Shown here: one piece after another, positions 42,430-54,775 of the stretch
How positions within the stretch are numbered: position 1 is the first letter of the stretch
Layout: every line of letters begins with the position of its first letter
Made by a program: the position numbers and the translations under genes
Source of the DNA: Pyropia haitanensis
Lineage: Eukaryota; Rhodophyta; Bangiophyceae; Bangiales; Bangiaceae
Direction of reading: 5' to 3'
Length of the DNA stretch: 64,000 nucleotides
Assembly: GCA_008729055.1 (NCBI GenBank)
Contig: SDUX01000002.1
Span: 1,182,496 to 1,246,495, forward strand
Notes under the pieces: model-generated
The model's database searches: none
What the model saw: the letters and a program-made list of their open reading frames with translations, nothing else
What the model was told of the DNA's origin: nothing

Positions 42430-43989
42430 ATGGCCCCCGCCCTGAACAGGCTGTGCCCGTCGCGGCGGCCGCCGCTCACCATCCTCCTCCCCCTGCTGCT
42501 CTTCTGCGTTATCGCTCCCGTCGCGTGGCTCAACTGGTCTGGATCGGGCTCGTGGGCGGCGGTCGCAGCGGCCGCGTCGTCGGCCGCGTCGTCGGCCGCG
42601 TCCTCGGCGGCAGCGTCGGCGGCGACGGCGGCGGCGGCGGCGGCAGCGTCGCAACGTTCCCCGTCTTCGCTCCTCGGCGACACTGACCACTGGCACTGGC
42701 CGTCGGCGGCGCAGCTGGGCGCGCTGTGGATTTCGCCGGACGAGGCGTCGCGGATGTTGTGGGCGATGCACCCGGGAATGACGTATCTCGAGTAAGGGCG
42801 GGGGGTGGGTTGAGTAGGGGCTGCTGCTTGGGGGCGCTTTTCTTTCCGATACCAGCCGCATCATGGCGCAGACAAGCCTCGCGGAAGCTTCAGACACACT
42901 CGGGGGGAGGCCTCGACTAACGACTCCCCCTCCGCCACCCCCGTTCTGCGCCGTTGCCCTTCGCGACGGTGTCTCCTCCCTACCTGCCTCTCTCCCCTCC
43001 CCTGCCCCCTCCCCCCCCTTTCGCCCCCCCCCCGAGCAGGTACGGCTCGGGTGGAAGCACGCTCGCCTTTGCGCCCATGGCCCGCCGCGCGTATTCGGTG
43101 GAGCACTCTGCCGAGTGGTGCGAGCGGATGCGCGACCAGCTCGCAGCGCACAACCTCACCGACCGCGTCATGTACGTGTGTGAGTCCGTGCCGCGCGGGA
43201 CGGGCGGCTGGGGAATAACTGACGCGTATGAGGAGGGGGACTACAAGGTAGGTAGGAGGGTGGCGGGGAGGGTGGGTGGGGGGGGGCGCCAGGCCACATC
43301 GGTCTGCTGTGGCTGCGCGGGTGGGCTAGCTGGTTTGGGGTGCCCAGCCTCAGCGTGTCGGTGGCAGGACGGCGCGGCCCTGCGCACAGCGGGAACAAGC
43401 CTCGCGGCGGCTTGGCACGCACGAGGGGAAGAGCGTCGACTAAGCCGACACACTCCCTTCTTCCCACCGGCTCGGCGCTCTTGCCCATTACAACTGTCCC
43501 TTCCCCCCCCCCCGCCTTCCCGCCCCCAAACAGGTATTCAAGAAGTATGTTGACGCGGTAACGCGCCTCAACGAGCCGACCTTTGACGTGGTCCTCATCG
43601 ATGGCCGCGCCCGCGTGGCGTGTGCGCTCAAGGTGCTGCCGTACCTGTCGCCCACCAGCACGGTCATCCTCCACGACGCCCGCCGCACGGCGTACGCCGC
43701 CCTGGACGACTGGTACGACGAGGTGGGGCTCGTCGTCGGCGACCGCGGCACCCGCCTGTTTCGCCGCAAGGCGTCGGTGGTGGCGCAGCTGCCCCTCTCA
43801 GACGCCACCATTCACGCGGCGTACGCGCCCACCTCGAGGACGGTGGCGGCGCAGGCGGGGACGGCCGTCGCCGCCACCACCGTGAGGGTGGCCGCGACCA
43901 GCCCCGCGGCACCACGCGATGGCCGTGACCCTGCTCTGTCAAGGGGAGTGACGGGCGCCCCCGCGGGCGCGTCGGGGACACGTCGGTGA
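42430..43989 (+). CDS. Membrane-anchored class I methyltransferase-like protein
   Basis: Three exons: 42430-42791, 43040-43247 and 43534-43989. The introns (248 and 286 nt, GTAAGG/GAGCAG and GTAGGT/AAACAG) join to a 341-residue protein, and the first junction rebuilds Glu121 of the SAM motif. PPLTILLPLLLFCVIAPVAW (~14-33) is a type II signal anchor, followed by an Ala/Ser stem. Motif I is LEYGSGGST (120-128), then YSVEHS, with VEH fitting the acidic ribose-binding position. DVVLIDGRARVACAL (208-222) and VILHDARR (234-241) match the later motifs of the Methyltransf_24-like group. The topology suggests a Golgi lumenal enzyme acting on a glycan or secreted substrate; this is inference. The tail after ~265 is Ala/Thr-rich. 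No frame break in coding sequence. Substrate unknown. Confidence 0.8.
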
Positions 43990-44641
43990 AAATGGGTAAG
44001 AAATCAGAGCAGAAACGCGCCAGTTGCAATCGATACCAAATTGAAGTACCCCATACAGGAAGGGTCGATGCTCGGTCGTACGCCGCGCGAAGTACAACTC
44101 GACCAAGCATGTTGCCGCCGCGAGGGGTGGATAGGACTGGAGAGATTTTCTGGACCCCTAAGCTGCGCATAGTCCTCTCCCGTCATGTACTTGTCGCGGG
44201 AAACGGCTTAGAGCGGCGGATGGGCGTGCGGGAAACGGCCCAGAGCGGCGTGTCCCATCCGCGCGATTGGCGCGCCGCTGGGGCGTGTGGAGGGGGTGGG
44301 CGGGCGGGGACGGCGCGGCGGCGCCGCCGACGGCGCCCGCCCAACACGCGGGGAAGCGCGCGGGGACGCTCCGGAGCGGGGGAGGAGGCAATACAAGAAG
44401 GGGGCGTCGAAAAAAGAGGGATGGCCATCGCTCAGGGAAGAAGGCAGCGACCGACGTTACCTAGGCGGGTGCCGCCTCGCCAACCTCAGCTGCGCGGGGC
44501 GACCCGCACCGTACCCATAACTGCGGGACGGGCGAGCGACGTTGGGAAGGGGGGCGCGGGGGGGGGGGGGGGGGGGCGAGGGGTGCGGACGGAGAGCGTG
44601 GAGGGGGATGGGACGGGTGTCGCGGCCGGCGGGCCGCGTCC
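43990..44641. other. Convergent 3' intergenic region
   Basis: Separates the methyltransferase (+) and F-box/ankyrin (-) stop codons. A long G run lies at about 44559-44577. No gene seen. Confidence 0.45.
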
Positions 44642-44849
44642 CTACGCCTCGGCGCTGCAGCCACTGCCGCGGCGGCCGCCGCTGCTGTCGCCCGACGAGG
44701 AGCCGCCGCCGCCCGCCGCGCCGCCACACCCGCCCGACGGGCGTGGCCACACGGGCGGCCGCGGGCGGCTGCCGCCGCCGCCGCCGCCACCCTCGCCGCC
44801 GCCGCCGTCACCGCCCGCCGAGCCGCTGCCGCTGCTGCCGCCCGGCCGG

Positions 44850-44880
<31 letters not shown>

Positions 44881-47800
44881 GGCTGCCGCCCCGTCGGCGG
44901 CCAGCCCAGAGGCCGCCTCCGTCGCCACCGGCACTCCCACCCGCACCCCCACCCGCGGTCCCAGCGCCACCCCTGTCGGCACTCCCGCCACCCCCCCCAC
45001 CCACACTTGCAGCCGCGCCGCCAGCGCGGCCGCCACTCCGACTCGCACTGCCACCCACATCCGGCGGCGCGCCCTCGACGCCGCCGCCGCTGCCGCCACC
45101 ACCGCAAGCACCACCGCCGCCGCCGCTGCTCCCGCGGGAGCGCTTGACGACCCGCCCCTCCGCGTCCACGCTCGTGCCCGACGCGCCGACCACGGTGGCC
45201 AGCTGCAGGTCCGTCAGGTCGGCGCTGACGCCACTGTCCTCCGACGTGCGCTTCTTCTGGCCGCCCGGCCCCGACCCCGCCGCCGCCGTGCCCGCCGCCC
45301 CCACCCCCGCGGCGCCCGTGGCGGACGCCGCCGCCGCGGCGGCCGCCCGCTCCGTCGCGTCGGCGAGCAGCGCCACGACCGACGGGGAGAGGCCGAGCGC
45401 CCGCGCCAGCTCCACCGCCGTCAGCCCGTCCGCGTCACGGAGCGTAAACGCCACCCCGGGCGTGACGGTCAGCTGCGTGATCATCGCCTCGCGGCGGTAC
45501 GCGACGGCAAAGTGGAGGAGCGAACAGGCCTCCCGCCAGTGCGCCGGGTCGAGCGCCGCGGCAAGGCCGTCGGCCTGCCGGATGGCAGCGCAGAACGTGT
45601 CCGCGTCGCCCCAGCGGACTGCCTCGGCCAGCAGCGCCGCGGTCGACGCTGCCGCGGCCGGCAGCGCCGCGGCGCCCGCCGCAAAGACCGTCGCAACCGC
45701 CCGGTACGCGGCAAACGAGTCGCGGCGGCGGGCGCACCCGGCGAGCGCCACCTCCAGCGCCGTCCGCGGGTCGGGGCGGAGCCACGGGAGCGCCAGCAGT
45801 GCCGCCTCCAGCGGCGTCGTCCCAGACGTGGACGGGGGGGGAAGCACCGGCGGCGCCATGGACGCGCCCGCGTTGAGGAGCATCGTCACCGCGCGCGGGG
45901 TCGAGTAGAGGATGGCCGCCTGGAGCGGCGTCCGCACCCACATCCGGTGCACGCCCGCCCCGTTGACCGAAAAGCCGTACTCGCCGAGGAGGGCGGGCAG
46001 CAGGTCGGGGTGGTTCTCACACGCCCAGTGGAGCACCCCCGACACCTGCGCGTCGGCCGCGACAGCGGCGGTCACGGCGGCGCCGCGAGCGACGGCCACG
46101 TCGAGAAGCGCCAGCAGCACGGACACACGGTCCTCCTCGGCGGCAAGCGCAACGAGGGACGACGACGGCATCATGACGGGCGCCAGTTCCTCGTCCCGCA
46201 TGTCCATGTCGAGCGTGTCAAAGACGGTGCGCTCTTCCAGGCGCGCCGCCACCGAATCCAGCGTCAGCAGCGCGAGCACCACCTCCTCCCGGCCCACCCG
46301 GACGGCCATCTCGATAGAATCGGCGTGCAGAAAGGCGGGCGCCTCGACACTATCCCCGCCGCCAAGATCCCGCCCGCCGCTTCGGTTGCCACTGCCGCTG
46401 CCACCACCACCGCTGCCGCGGGCAATGCCACCACCGCCACCGCCGCCGCCACCGCCGCCGCCCAGACCAATGCTCATGGCACCCCCGCTCCGTCCGGCGC
46501 TGCTACCGCCACCGCTGCCACCCAACTCGCCGCCGCTACGCCCAGCCGGGCTATCCGTCTCGGTCTGGCCAGGGCCCGCTGCCGCCACGCCCTGCTCGGC
46601 CAGGGGCGGGAGCACCTGCCGCGACACCCCCTGCGCCACGTCGCGGGCCAGTGCGTGGATGGCCTCGGGCGTCACCGCCGGCGACGGCGAGCCCGCCGCC
46701 CCCCCGTCCGCGCCCATCGCCAACGACGGCGCCGTGGCGCCCGCAAAGAGCGTGGCGGGGCTGCGTGGCACCAGCCGCGGCGGCGGCACGATGGTCGTGC
46801 GTAGCTCCATGGACGGGGCGGGGCGCCGCACGACAGAGGGGGTAGCGGCGGCAGACCCCGCCGCTACCGCGCCCAGCGCACCGCCGCCACTGCTGCCGCC
46901 ACCGCCGCCACCGCCGACTCCGCCGCCACCTCCCTCCGCCGCGTGGCCTCGTGGGGGTGTCACGTCGGGATCGTCCGACATGGGCACGACCTCCTCCGGA
47001 AAGTCCCCAGGGGAGCTCCCCCCCCTGCCGCCAGGCGGCACCGCCCCCGCAACGGTGGTGACCGACTCCCCCCCGCTGCCGCCGAGGCCGCCCGCCCCGT
47101 CCCCCTGGACCACATTCCGCAGCAGCAGCCGCACCAGCGGCAGCGCCACGTCCGGACACCGCACCGCCACGTCCAGCGCCGAGTAGAGCTCGTCCTTGTC
47201 TTCGGGCAGCCACGGGGGGGTGGGCGCCGCATCGCCCATCGCGTCATCGTCGTCGGCGAGCGCCCCCGGCCCGCGGCCGTTGGACAGCACCAAGCCGCGG
47301 ACGCCGGGAAAGGTCATCACCAGCAGCCGCGCCAGTGACACGCAGTTGACCGCCACGGCAAAGGAGAGGAGGTAGTGGACGCCCCGGCCGGGCACGCGGC
47401 ACGGCTCAAAGTACGCCGCAAAGAGCGCGTACTCGGCCGACCGAGAGAGGGCGGGATGGGACAGCTCACACGCCGCCAGCGGCGAGTCTGGCGCCACAAT
47501 CGGCGCGGTGGGGGCCGGCTCTGCCGCCACCCGTGGCGGTGGCAGCGGCGGTGGGAGTGGGGGTGGCGGCGCCGGCGCCGGCGCCGGAACGGCAACGGGC
47601 GTGGGCGTCGGCACCGCCACGGGCCGGAGCGTTGGCACAGGCACGGGCCGGGGCGTTGGCACAGGTACGGGCCGGGGCGTTGGCATAGGCACGGGCTGGG
47701 GCGTCGGCGCCGGGCGGGGAGTGGCTGAAGCGACGGCGGCGCCGGCGCCGGGCGGCAGTGGCCGGGGAGACGGCACGGGGATGGGGATGGAGGTGACCAT

Positions 47801-47890
47801 CGGCACCCCACCGCCGCCGACGGGACCGCCCAACGGCACGGGCGTGTGAGGGGGGGCACTCCGCGGGGTAGGAGTGGGCGTCGGGGTGAC

Positions 47891-47930
<40 letters not shown>

Positions 47931-50269
47931 TGCGGTGACGGCTGTAGCGGGGATCCGGCCCCCCCGCTGCCAGCCGCGGCCGTGCCAGCCGCGACCGGGT
48001 CGACGCGTGCCGCCGACCCGCCGCCACTCCCCCCCTGCGGTCGCCCGCGGGCGCGGGTCTGCTCGCGCACGTCCACGGGCACGAGCGCGGCAGCGACCGC
48101 CGCCCGCAACGGCCGGTGCACGTGCGTCAGCGCCCACACGTCGAGCACGTGCAGCCGCAGCAGCAGCCGCCGCATGACGCCGATTGGGAGGGTCGCCAGG
48201 CCGGGTGCCGCCGCCGTTGCGGACGCAGGGGCGGCCGCCGCGCCGAGGTCGCCGCGCTGGCCGCGGTCGGCGGCATCGCTACCGGGGACGACCTGTAATC
48301 GGGGGGGGGAGGGCACGGGCACGGCGGCGGCACCGCCGCCGCTGCCGCCGCCGCCGCCCCCACGCCCAGGCGCCGCACCAGCCGCGGGGGCGGCCGCCAA
48401 CGACGCCGTCCCGCCGCCCGCGGGTGGCGGGGGGTTCACCCCCCAGGCTGTCGACAGTCGCATGTCCACGCGGGGAGACGCCGGGACGACCACCGCCGCG
48501 CCGCCCACCCCGGCCGCCGCCCCGCCGTCCGTGGCGTCAGCGCCGGCGCCGGCTGGCGGTCCGGGCTGTCCCGCCCGGGGACCCACCGAAACGGGCACCG
48601 CCGCTGCCTCGGCCGCCGCCGCCGCCGCCGCCGCCGCCGCGGGAGAACCCGCCGTGCCACCGCCGCCGCCGTGACCGCCGCTGCTACGGACGCGGACGCC
48701 AGGGGCAAGGTCAGCGCCAGCGCCCGCGGCGGCCGCACCCGGCCGGTCCATCATGCTCACCGCCGCGACGGCCGACACGGCGGCGACGGTGCTGAGGACG
48801 GCCTGGATCCGTTCGGGCGGCAGCCGGCCAGCGGCGGCCAGCGCCTGCAGGCCCGCGCTCGACCCGTCCGACACGTTCATGTGGACGGGCGCGTACGGCA
48901 GGCGCACGGGGGGTTCGGCACCACCACCGCCGCCGCCGGCAGGGGCGCCGCCACCAGGGGGCAGCGCCCGTGCCGGCGCCGCCGACGTCGCCGGCGGCGC
49001 CCCCCCCCCAAACGCGCCGCCCGCGCCGGGCATCACCGGCATGGCGGCGGCCCCCCCCGCCCCCGCCCCAACCGCGGCCGGCGGCAGCGGCCCCGCGGCG
49101 CGGAGCCAGCCCGCGCTCGCGGCGGCCACGCCCACTCGCGACGCGGACGTCTCAGACGAGATGGACGCGCCCGTCGGCGCGAGGCCGCTGCCGAGGCTCT
49201 TTTCGCCGCTGCCGCTGCCGCTGCCGCTGCCGCTGCCACTGCCGCCGCTGCCGCCGTGGCCCGAGCCGCCAACGCCGGCGCCGCTGCCGCTACCGGGCAC
49301 CCCGCCGCCGCCAGTGCCGCCCGTGCCGCTGCCGCTGCCGCTGCCGCTGCCGCTGCCGCCGCCGCGACCGCCGCCACCGCGGCGGCCGCCGCCGCTGCCC
49401 CGCCGGTGGCGGGCGGTCAGCAGCCCACACGCGGTGGGCGAGGGGGGGGTGCCGCCCGCCGCGCCACCGTCGGGGGGCGGCGAGTCGTCGGGCGGCACGG
49501 GCGGCGTCCGCCCCGACGCGGCCGCCGCCTTGACCGCCGCCGCCGTGACGGCGGCCGCGGCGGCCGCGGCGGGGCGGGTCCGCGCCGCCAGTGCCGGCGC
49601 CCCCCCCCCCACCGCCGGCGCCCCCGCCGCTGTCCCTATCGCCCGCGCGGGCGGCGGGAGCGGCGGCAGCGGCGGCGGCGGCGGCGGTGGCGGCGGCAGC
49701 AGCGACGACGCCGGCCGCGCCGCGTCGGCACCCGCCTCGGCGCCCGCCTCGGCGGCAACCGCCGCGTCACTGACGGCGCCTGCGACGGCTAGGGCGGTGG
49801 CGGCGGCGGTCGTCGCCGCCGCGTTGGCCGCCGCCAGCGCCGTTGTCGTTGCCGCCACCGTCGACAGGGCGGTGCTCGTCGCGGCGACCGCCGCGAGCGT
49901 CACCACGTTGGACGCCGCGGCAGGCGCGACGGGGAGGCCCCCGCCGCGCGTCGCCGCCACCGCCACAGGCAAGCCGGGCGACGGCGCGGGCGCTGCCACC
50001 GCCGTGCCGCCGCCAGTGAGGCAGCCGCCGGCGGTGGGGGAGGGGGCGGTCGCGGCCGCAGGGGAGGCCCCCGCGCCGCCAGAGCCGCTGCCCGTGCCGC
50101 TGCCCGTGCCGCCAGCCGAGCCGCCACCCCCAGAGCCATGCCCCGAGCCGCCCGTGTCCATCGCGTCGCCGCCGCCGCCGCCGCCGTCACCGCCGTCACC
50201 GATGCCGCCGCCAGCGTCACCCCCCGCGGGCGGCGATGGCGCGCCGGCGGTGGGGGGGGGCGCGTCCAT
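44642..50269 (-). CDS. Giant F-box-like/ankyrin-repeat protein, low-complexity rich
   Basis: A single uninterrupted frame of 1875 residues from the ATG at 50269 to TAG. The N-terminal ~690 residues are Ala/Gly/Pro/Ser low complexity. Residues ~691-732 (LATLPIGVMRRLLLRLHVLDVWALTHV) fit an F-box: L-P-x-x-V-x-x-x-L-L-x-x-L, then D-x-x-x-L-x-x-V. Pro-rich sequence follows, including an 8-residue repeat (VPTPRPVP; 24-bp units near 47580-47705). Ordered sequence resumes at ~960 (EYALFAAYFEPCRVPGRGVHYLL; SALDVAVRCPDVALPLVRLLL). The region ~1330-1640 carries degenerate ankyrin repeats: RTPLQAAILYSTPRAVTMLL, GTTPLEAALLAL, CSLLHFAVAYRRE, DGLTAVELARALGL. KKRTSEDS and VVKRSRG could be nuclear signals. 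A substrate adaptor of an SCF ubiquitin ligase is the likeliest role, by domain logic only. Confidence 0.7.
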
Positions 50270-53200
50270 GCACTGGCCGCAGCACCAGGGGCGCCGCTAC
50301 CCACACAGCAGCCCCCAGCGGGCCCCCACGGTCGCGCCGGTCGGCGGCGGGCCGGCGCGAGGCGGGGCGGACGGATGAGTGGCCGGCCGTCGCCAGCGCG
50401 GGGTGGGCGGGAGACCGCCCCACAGAGGGGGAAGGAGCCGCCGCAGTGGGGGGGGGGAACGCCGCCGGCCGCCTCCCCGCCGCAGCAGGCGCTGCGACGG
50501 CAACGGCGGCGGCGGCGGCAGCAACAGACGCACAACGGCTGGCCGCCGTGGCCATCCACCGCCCGCCGCGGAGCGGGCACGCCGCGGCGACGGCGGTGGG
50601 GGTCGGCAGGGGCTGATGGCCGCCGCGGACGGCGGCCGTCCCGTCACACTGCGGGAAGAGCTTTGAGCGTGGGGGGGGAGGGGGGGCGCGGGGCGATGGG
50701 GCAAGACGGGCGACGGACGACGGCAGGAAGGAAAGGGGAGGAGGGCAAGGGGAAGACTGCGCGGGGCGGGCCGCAGTCAAGACAGAGAGAGCCGCAGACG
50801 CGGGCGGCGCGCCGTCCCTGGCGCCGCCCGATGCGATGCGACCTACAAATTAAAGAAGTGGTCGGAAAACAAAGACAGACAGGCTGGTGGGCACGCCGCC
50901 GGGGCAGCGGCACGCGTCAAACGGGTCAGTCCCCCCCCTCCGCGCGGATCACCCGCCCCTGCACCCCCCCGTTCCGCCCTCTGCTCACCAGCCGAGCGGC
51001 GGGTGCTGTTCCGCCCGCGCGCCGAGGACCACAAGCGCTGGGGAGCGTCCCGCCCCCCCGCCACCCAGGCGCGGAGCATATCTTCCGCCGCCTTACGCAT
51101 CCCGCGAGGGGGCGCGGGGTGGCTGGCGGCCCCGCCCGCCGGGTGGCGCCTCCCCCCCCCCTCGCGAGATGCGGAAGACGAGAAAGATATACGACGGCAG
51201 ATGGAACTCTGGGAGGACACTGGCAACACACGTTTGGCTGCGGCAAACCCCGCTCGCCGCCCGCGGGGCGCATCCGCCCACGCCCCCCCTCTACTAGGCA
51301 GCCCCGCCGGGGGGGGGGAGCGTCCGCCCATTGGGGGGCGGGAGGCGGGCTCGCGCTCGGGGCTTCCAGCCCAACCGGCGCCGTACCTTTGGTCGAAGGG
51401 GCGGGGGGAATGGGGGGGGGGGGCCTGTGGAGAGGGGAGGCGAGGGGAGGCGAGGCGAGGCGAGGGGAAGACCGGCGCCATACGGTGCACCCATTTGCCA
51501 GGGGGGGGTCGGCCGGCACCCGCGGCCGGCACTCCAGCAGCGGCCAGGCACCCCACACGCGCCCGCGCGCTTGGGCCGAGATTCGCCCCCCCACTTTCCA
51601 CCGGGCGTTGCATTCTGTTGTGAACTGCGGGGCGGGGCCGGACGGGAGGGCGTCGTGGAACGGATCTGGGGTGCGGCTCGGTTTGCAGCGCGGCCACCCC
51701 CCACGGCGGCAAGGCAGTGGGGCAATTTTCCGAAATGGACGTGCTCGGATCACATGCACACACGAGGGCCCGATTTCATCCTACCAATAGAAGTCGAGGT
51801 GGGGACGATGCGTGGTGTAATTGATGGATGGGAGCGCGAGTTGTCGACCGTTCTCAGCCGCAGCCTATATGACGCGGCGCACAGCGCTCGGGCTTGAAAC
51901 AGCATCAGCCAGTAGAACCTCTAGGACACACAACTTACAGCTGTTTTCGATCGCTGTCAAGCTATATGAAAGATCACTTCAAACCTATGAAAGTTGGACG
52001 TCATTTAGGAGTGTCCTCAGTTTGTCGGACGTATTTTGGACCGAGGGGGGACTGCTGAGGTCGCGCTCTTGTGCTGTCAATTCGTTATGTTCGTAAATAC
52101 TGGTTCTGGTTGAGATGATGCGAGGAGGACACTCGCCGGTTGGGGGCGTCCGCCGGCGGCGGCGGCAGTCCGCCAACAGGTAACAGTCTGGTGACGGCTA
52201 CCAGTGCCCAAAGGCCGGCGGGGGGCCGCCGGCCAAAGGGGGTTGGGTGTCGGTAGCGCTAGCGCCTGGCGTCAAGGGGCAGCACCTGCCGGGGGGGTTG
52301 GGGTTGATGGCGGGCCGCGGCCGCCGCTGTCGGAGAGGCCGGCGCCGGCCGGATGAAGGCGACTGACTGCCGCAGCCGAAGCTCGCAGCGGGGATAGAAA
52401 GTAGTAAGAGTGGTCGCCAGCGGCCGGCTGGTGGAGGGCGGGCGCTCGTCGCGCTGGCGGCTGGTGGCGGTCGGCGGCCACTATCAGAGGGATTGGGGGA
52501 TAGCGTCGGGCGGAAGTGTATGCGGGTGGAGGGGGGGGGTCTGAGCTCGCGGAGAGCGTCCGCCTGCGCCGGCGGAAGCTGGAGGCGCGGGGGGGGGCCA
52601 GCGGCGGGAGCAAACGGCGGCAATCGACGGAATGGGCGCTAGCTGGGGAGTGGAGACTTCAGACCATCCTGGATACTGGTGTTCTTCAAACGGGCTGGTG
52701 GCGGGGTTGCGGGCTGAGAGAGGGCGGGGGGGGCTGCGAGTGTGGGGCGCTGGGTGCCGGGTAGGGGATATCTGGCGGCAGAAGGTGCGACCCGTGGCCG
52801 GGGCGGGAGGCGCCGTCGCCCGCCGGCCGCATCAGCGACCGCTGGGTTGGAGAGCGGCGATCCGCACCACTATGTATCGGCCGAAGGGCAGAGTCGGCGG
52901 CTGCCTCTCTAGTCAGACGCGGAAGGGGCGGCAGCTGCAAGCATGAAGGAATCAATAGAAGAGAGAGGTTGATAAGCCCAGCACAACAGCAAACTTATGT
53001 ACTTTTGCGAAACATTGACTAGTGTTCTGACCATTTGAAAATGTATCGAAAATGTGGGAACTCGTCAAGGGCTAATCAATTTTCATCTAAAGGGTCCTAT
53101 TCAAAACTCAGAACGCGTGTGTACATGGGACGGGAGCCGATAAAAAACGTTCTGTTCTCCAGTCGCAGCCCCGCCGAGAGAGCTTCCTGTCAAACATTCG

Positions 53201-53481
53201 GCCTCCACGGGCCCCGTGGGGCACCTTGCACGAGCCTGCACGTCCGATACGGGCCCGATCCGCGGGTGAAGGTACGCGGCTTTGGACTCACGGCGCAGGT
53301 GGGGGCGACCGCGGCCGGCTGGCGCGGCGGCTCGCGGCTGCGGCTGCCATCATTCAACACGGGAGAGGCGGATCCTTGAGACGGTTTCGCCAGCACAGCG
53401 CTGTGCCTCGTCGGCGGCAGCGCGGTGGTGAGTGCGCTGCCGGAGATCAACACGGACCTGGCGTCCTTCCGTCATCCCCCT
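50270..53481. other. 3.2 kb spacer, no assignable gene
   Basis: Left part GC-rich with G runs (50673-50695, 51300-51330, 51410-51425) and presumably the promoter of the F-box/ankyrin gene. 51730-52120 and 52950-53130 are AT-richer. 52190-52640 is rich in gccggc-type palindromes. At about 53260-53340 a plus-strand frame (VKVRGFGLTAQVGATAAGWR) looks protein-like but has no partner exon. Confidence 0.4.
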
Positions 53482-54775
53482 GCGCAGTGGATCTATCACC
53501 CTGTACCCACATTTTCGCGCATCGGGCCCCAATCGGCCGTGTTCAGCCGTGCAAGGTCGCCCTGGGGCCCCGTGAGGGGGGGGTTTCGTGCAAAAAAGCT
53601 GTCGCGGCGGCGCTACGAGCTGGGGACGGACCAGAAAGTTTCTTTTTCTCCACCACGACCATGAGGACGACGAGGTCGTTCTCGTCATGTAAAAAGTATA
53701 GCTTTCTCGGATGTCCCCAGGGAGATACGTTTTTCCAAACACGGATTTGCACTTTTCTTGTAACACGGAACGTGCATGACCTGACATTTTCGACTCGCAC
53801 GTTCCTTGCGCGTTCGATCCATGTTTGACATCACAAGCGGAAGGTGCTGATAAATACAAGGCGCTTGCAAAGACGCGAGCACCCAGATGTTCTTCCAAAC
53901 TCTTTTCGTGCCCCGACGTGTGTCGCGTGCCTCGAAAGGCGGCCGTACTTGCACGGGACGACGCCCTCCCCCCCTTCCATCCCCCCCCCCTTCCACTCTC
54001 CCCCCCTTCCACCCTCCCCACCGCACGCTTCCCCCGACACTCCCTGCGTGTCGTCACACCTGCAGACCGACGTTGGGGCCTGGGTGCACCAAAGGAGTCT
54101 GTGAACATTGGTAGTTGATGTGTGGGGGGGTGTATAGCCCCGCGTCATGGTCGTCCCCAGTGCCGTCGAACACCACAGTCGCCTCGGCTGTCGCGGGTCA
54201 TCCACATTAGTTGGACTCCCGGCCATCTGGTCGCAATGCCAGCCGCGATGGGGGTCGTGAGGCGTCTAGGTGCACGCGGCGAGGCCCCCGTCGGCATGTG
54301 GGTCGTAGAGCGCCAATGGTGGGGCGTAGGCGGTGGACGCGGCCAAGGGGGTGGCTGTGGGTAGGTGGTCTAAGACAGTGGCGTCGTGTGGGGGTGGTCT
54401 GTGTGTCCATCGAGGTTCGTCGCTGTCTCGTCAAGCCAGTTCCTTGTTCGGATGTGTGCCACTGCGCGACAAGAGTGTGGGGCATTGTTCGGCAGAGCAA
54501 CCAAAATTCTGTACGATGGGAACGAGCGACACACTTGCTGTGTGCAGTGTTGCTCTGGCAAACACTTGCGCGTCGATTTTGCGTGGCGCCATGTTATCCA
54601 AACATGGATCTGCATTTTTGCGCTGCACTCGGATGCCGGAAACGTGCACCGCCGCGATTTCGACCTCCGTCGGGCGAGGCGCCGCGAGGGCCAAATGTCG
54701 GCCCAAACACGCTTTTGCACGTGCATGCATCGACAATCGGCGAAAATAAGGTACAGGGTGATAGATCCACTGCGC
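53482..54775. mobile_element. Inverted-repeat element, ~1.3 kb, non-autonomous
   Basis: The first 26 bases (gcgcagtggatctatcaccc and on to tgtacc, 53482-53507) recur exactly as the reverse complement at 54750-54775, and ATTTTCG follows at both ends after 2-3 variable bases. Internally, related segments recur (tccaaaca.ggat.tgca.ttttt at about 53735 and 54598; accgtgcat/gcacgttcc blocks). No transposase frame and no clear target-site duplication. Confidence 0.5.

Noticed and set aside
53226..53460. Protein-like stretch VKVRGFGLTAQVGATAAGWR and following ALCLVGGSAVVSALPE
   Set aside because: Two frames, no family and no splice evidence; may be a captured fragment beside the 53.5 kb element but not supportable as a gene.
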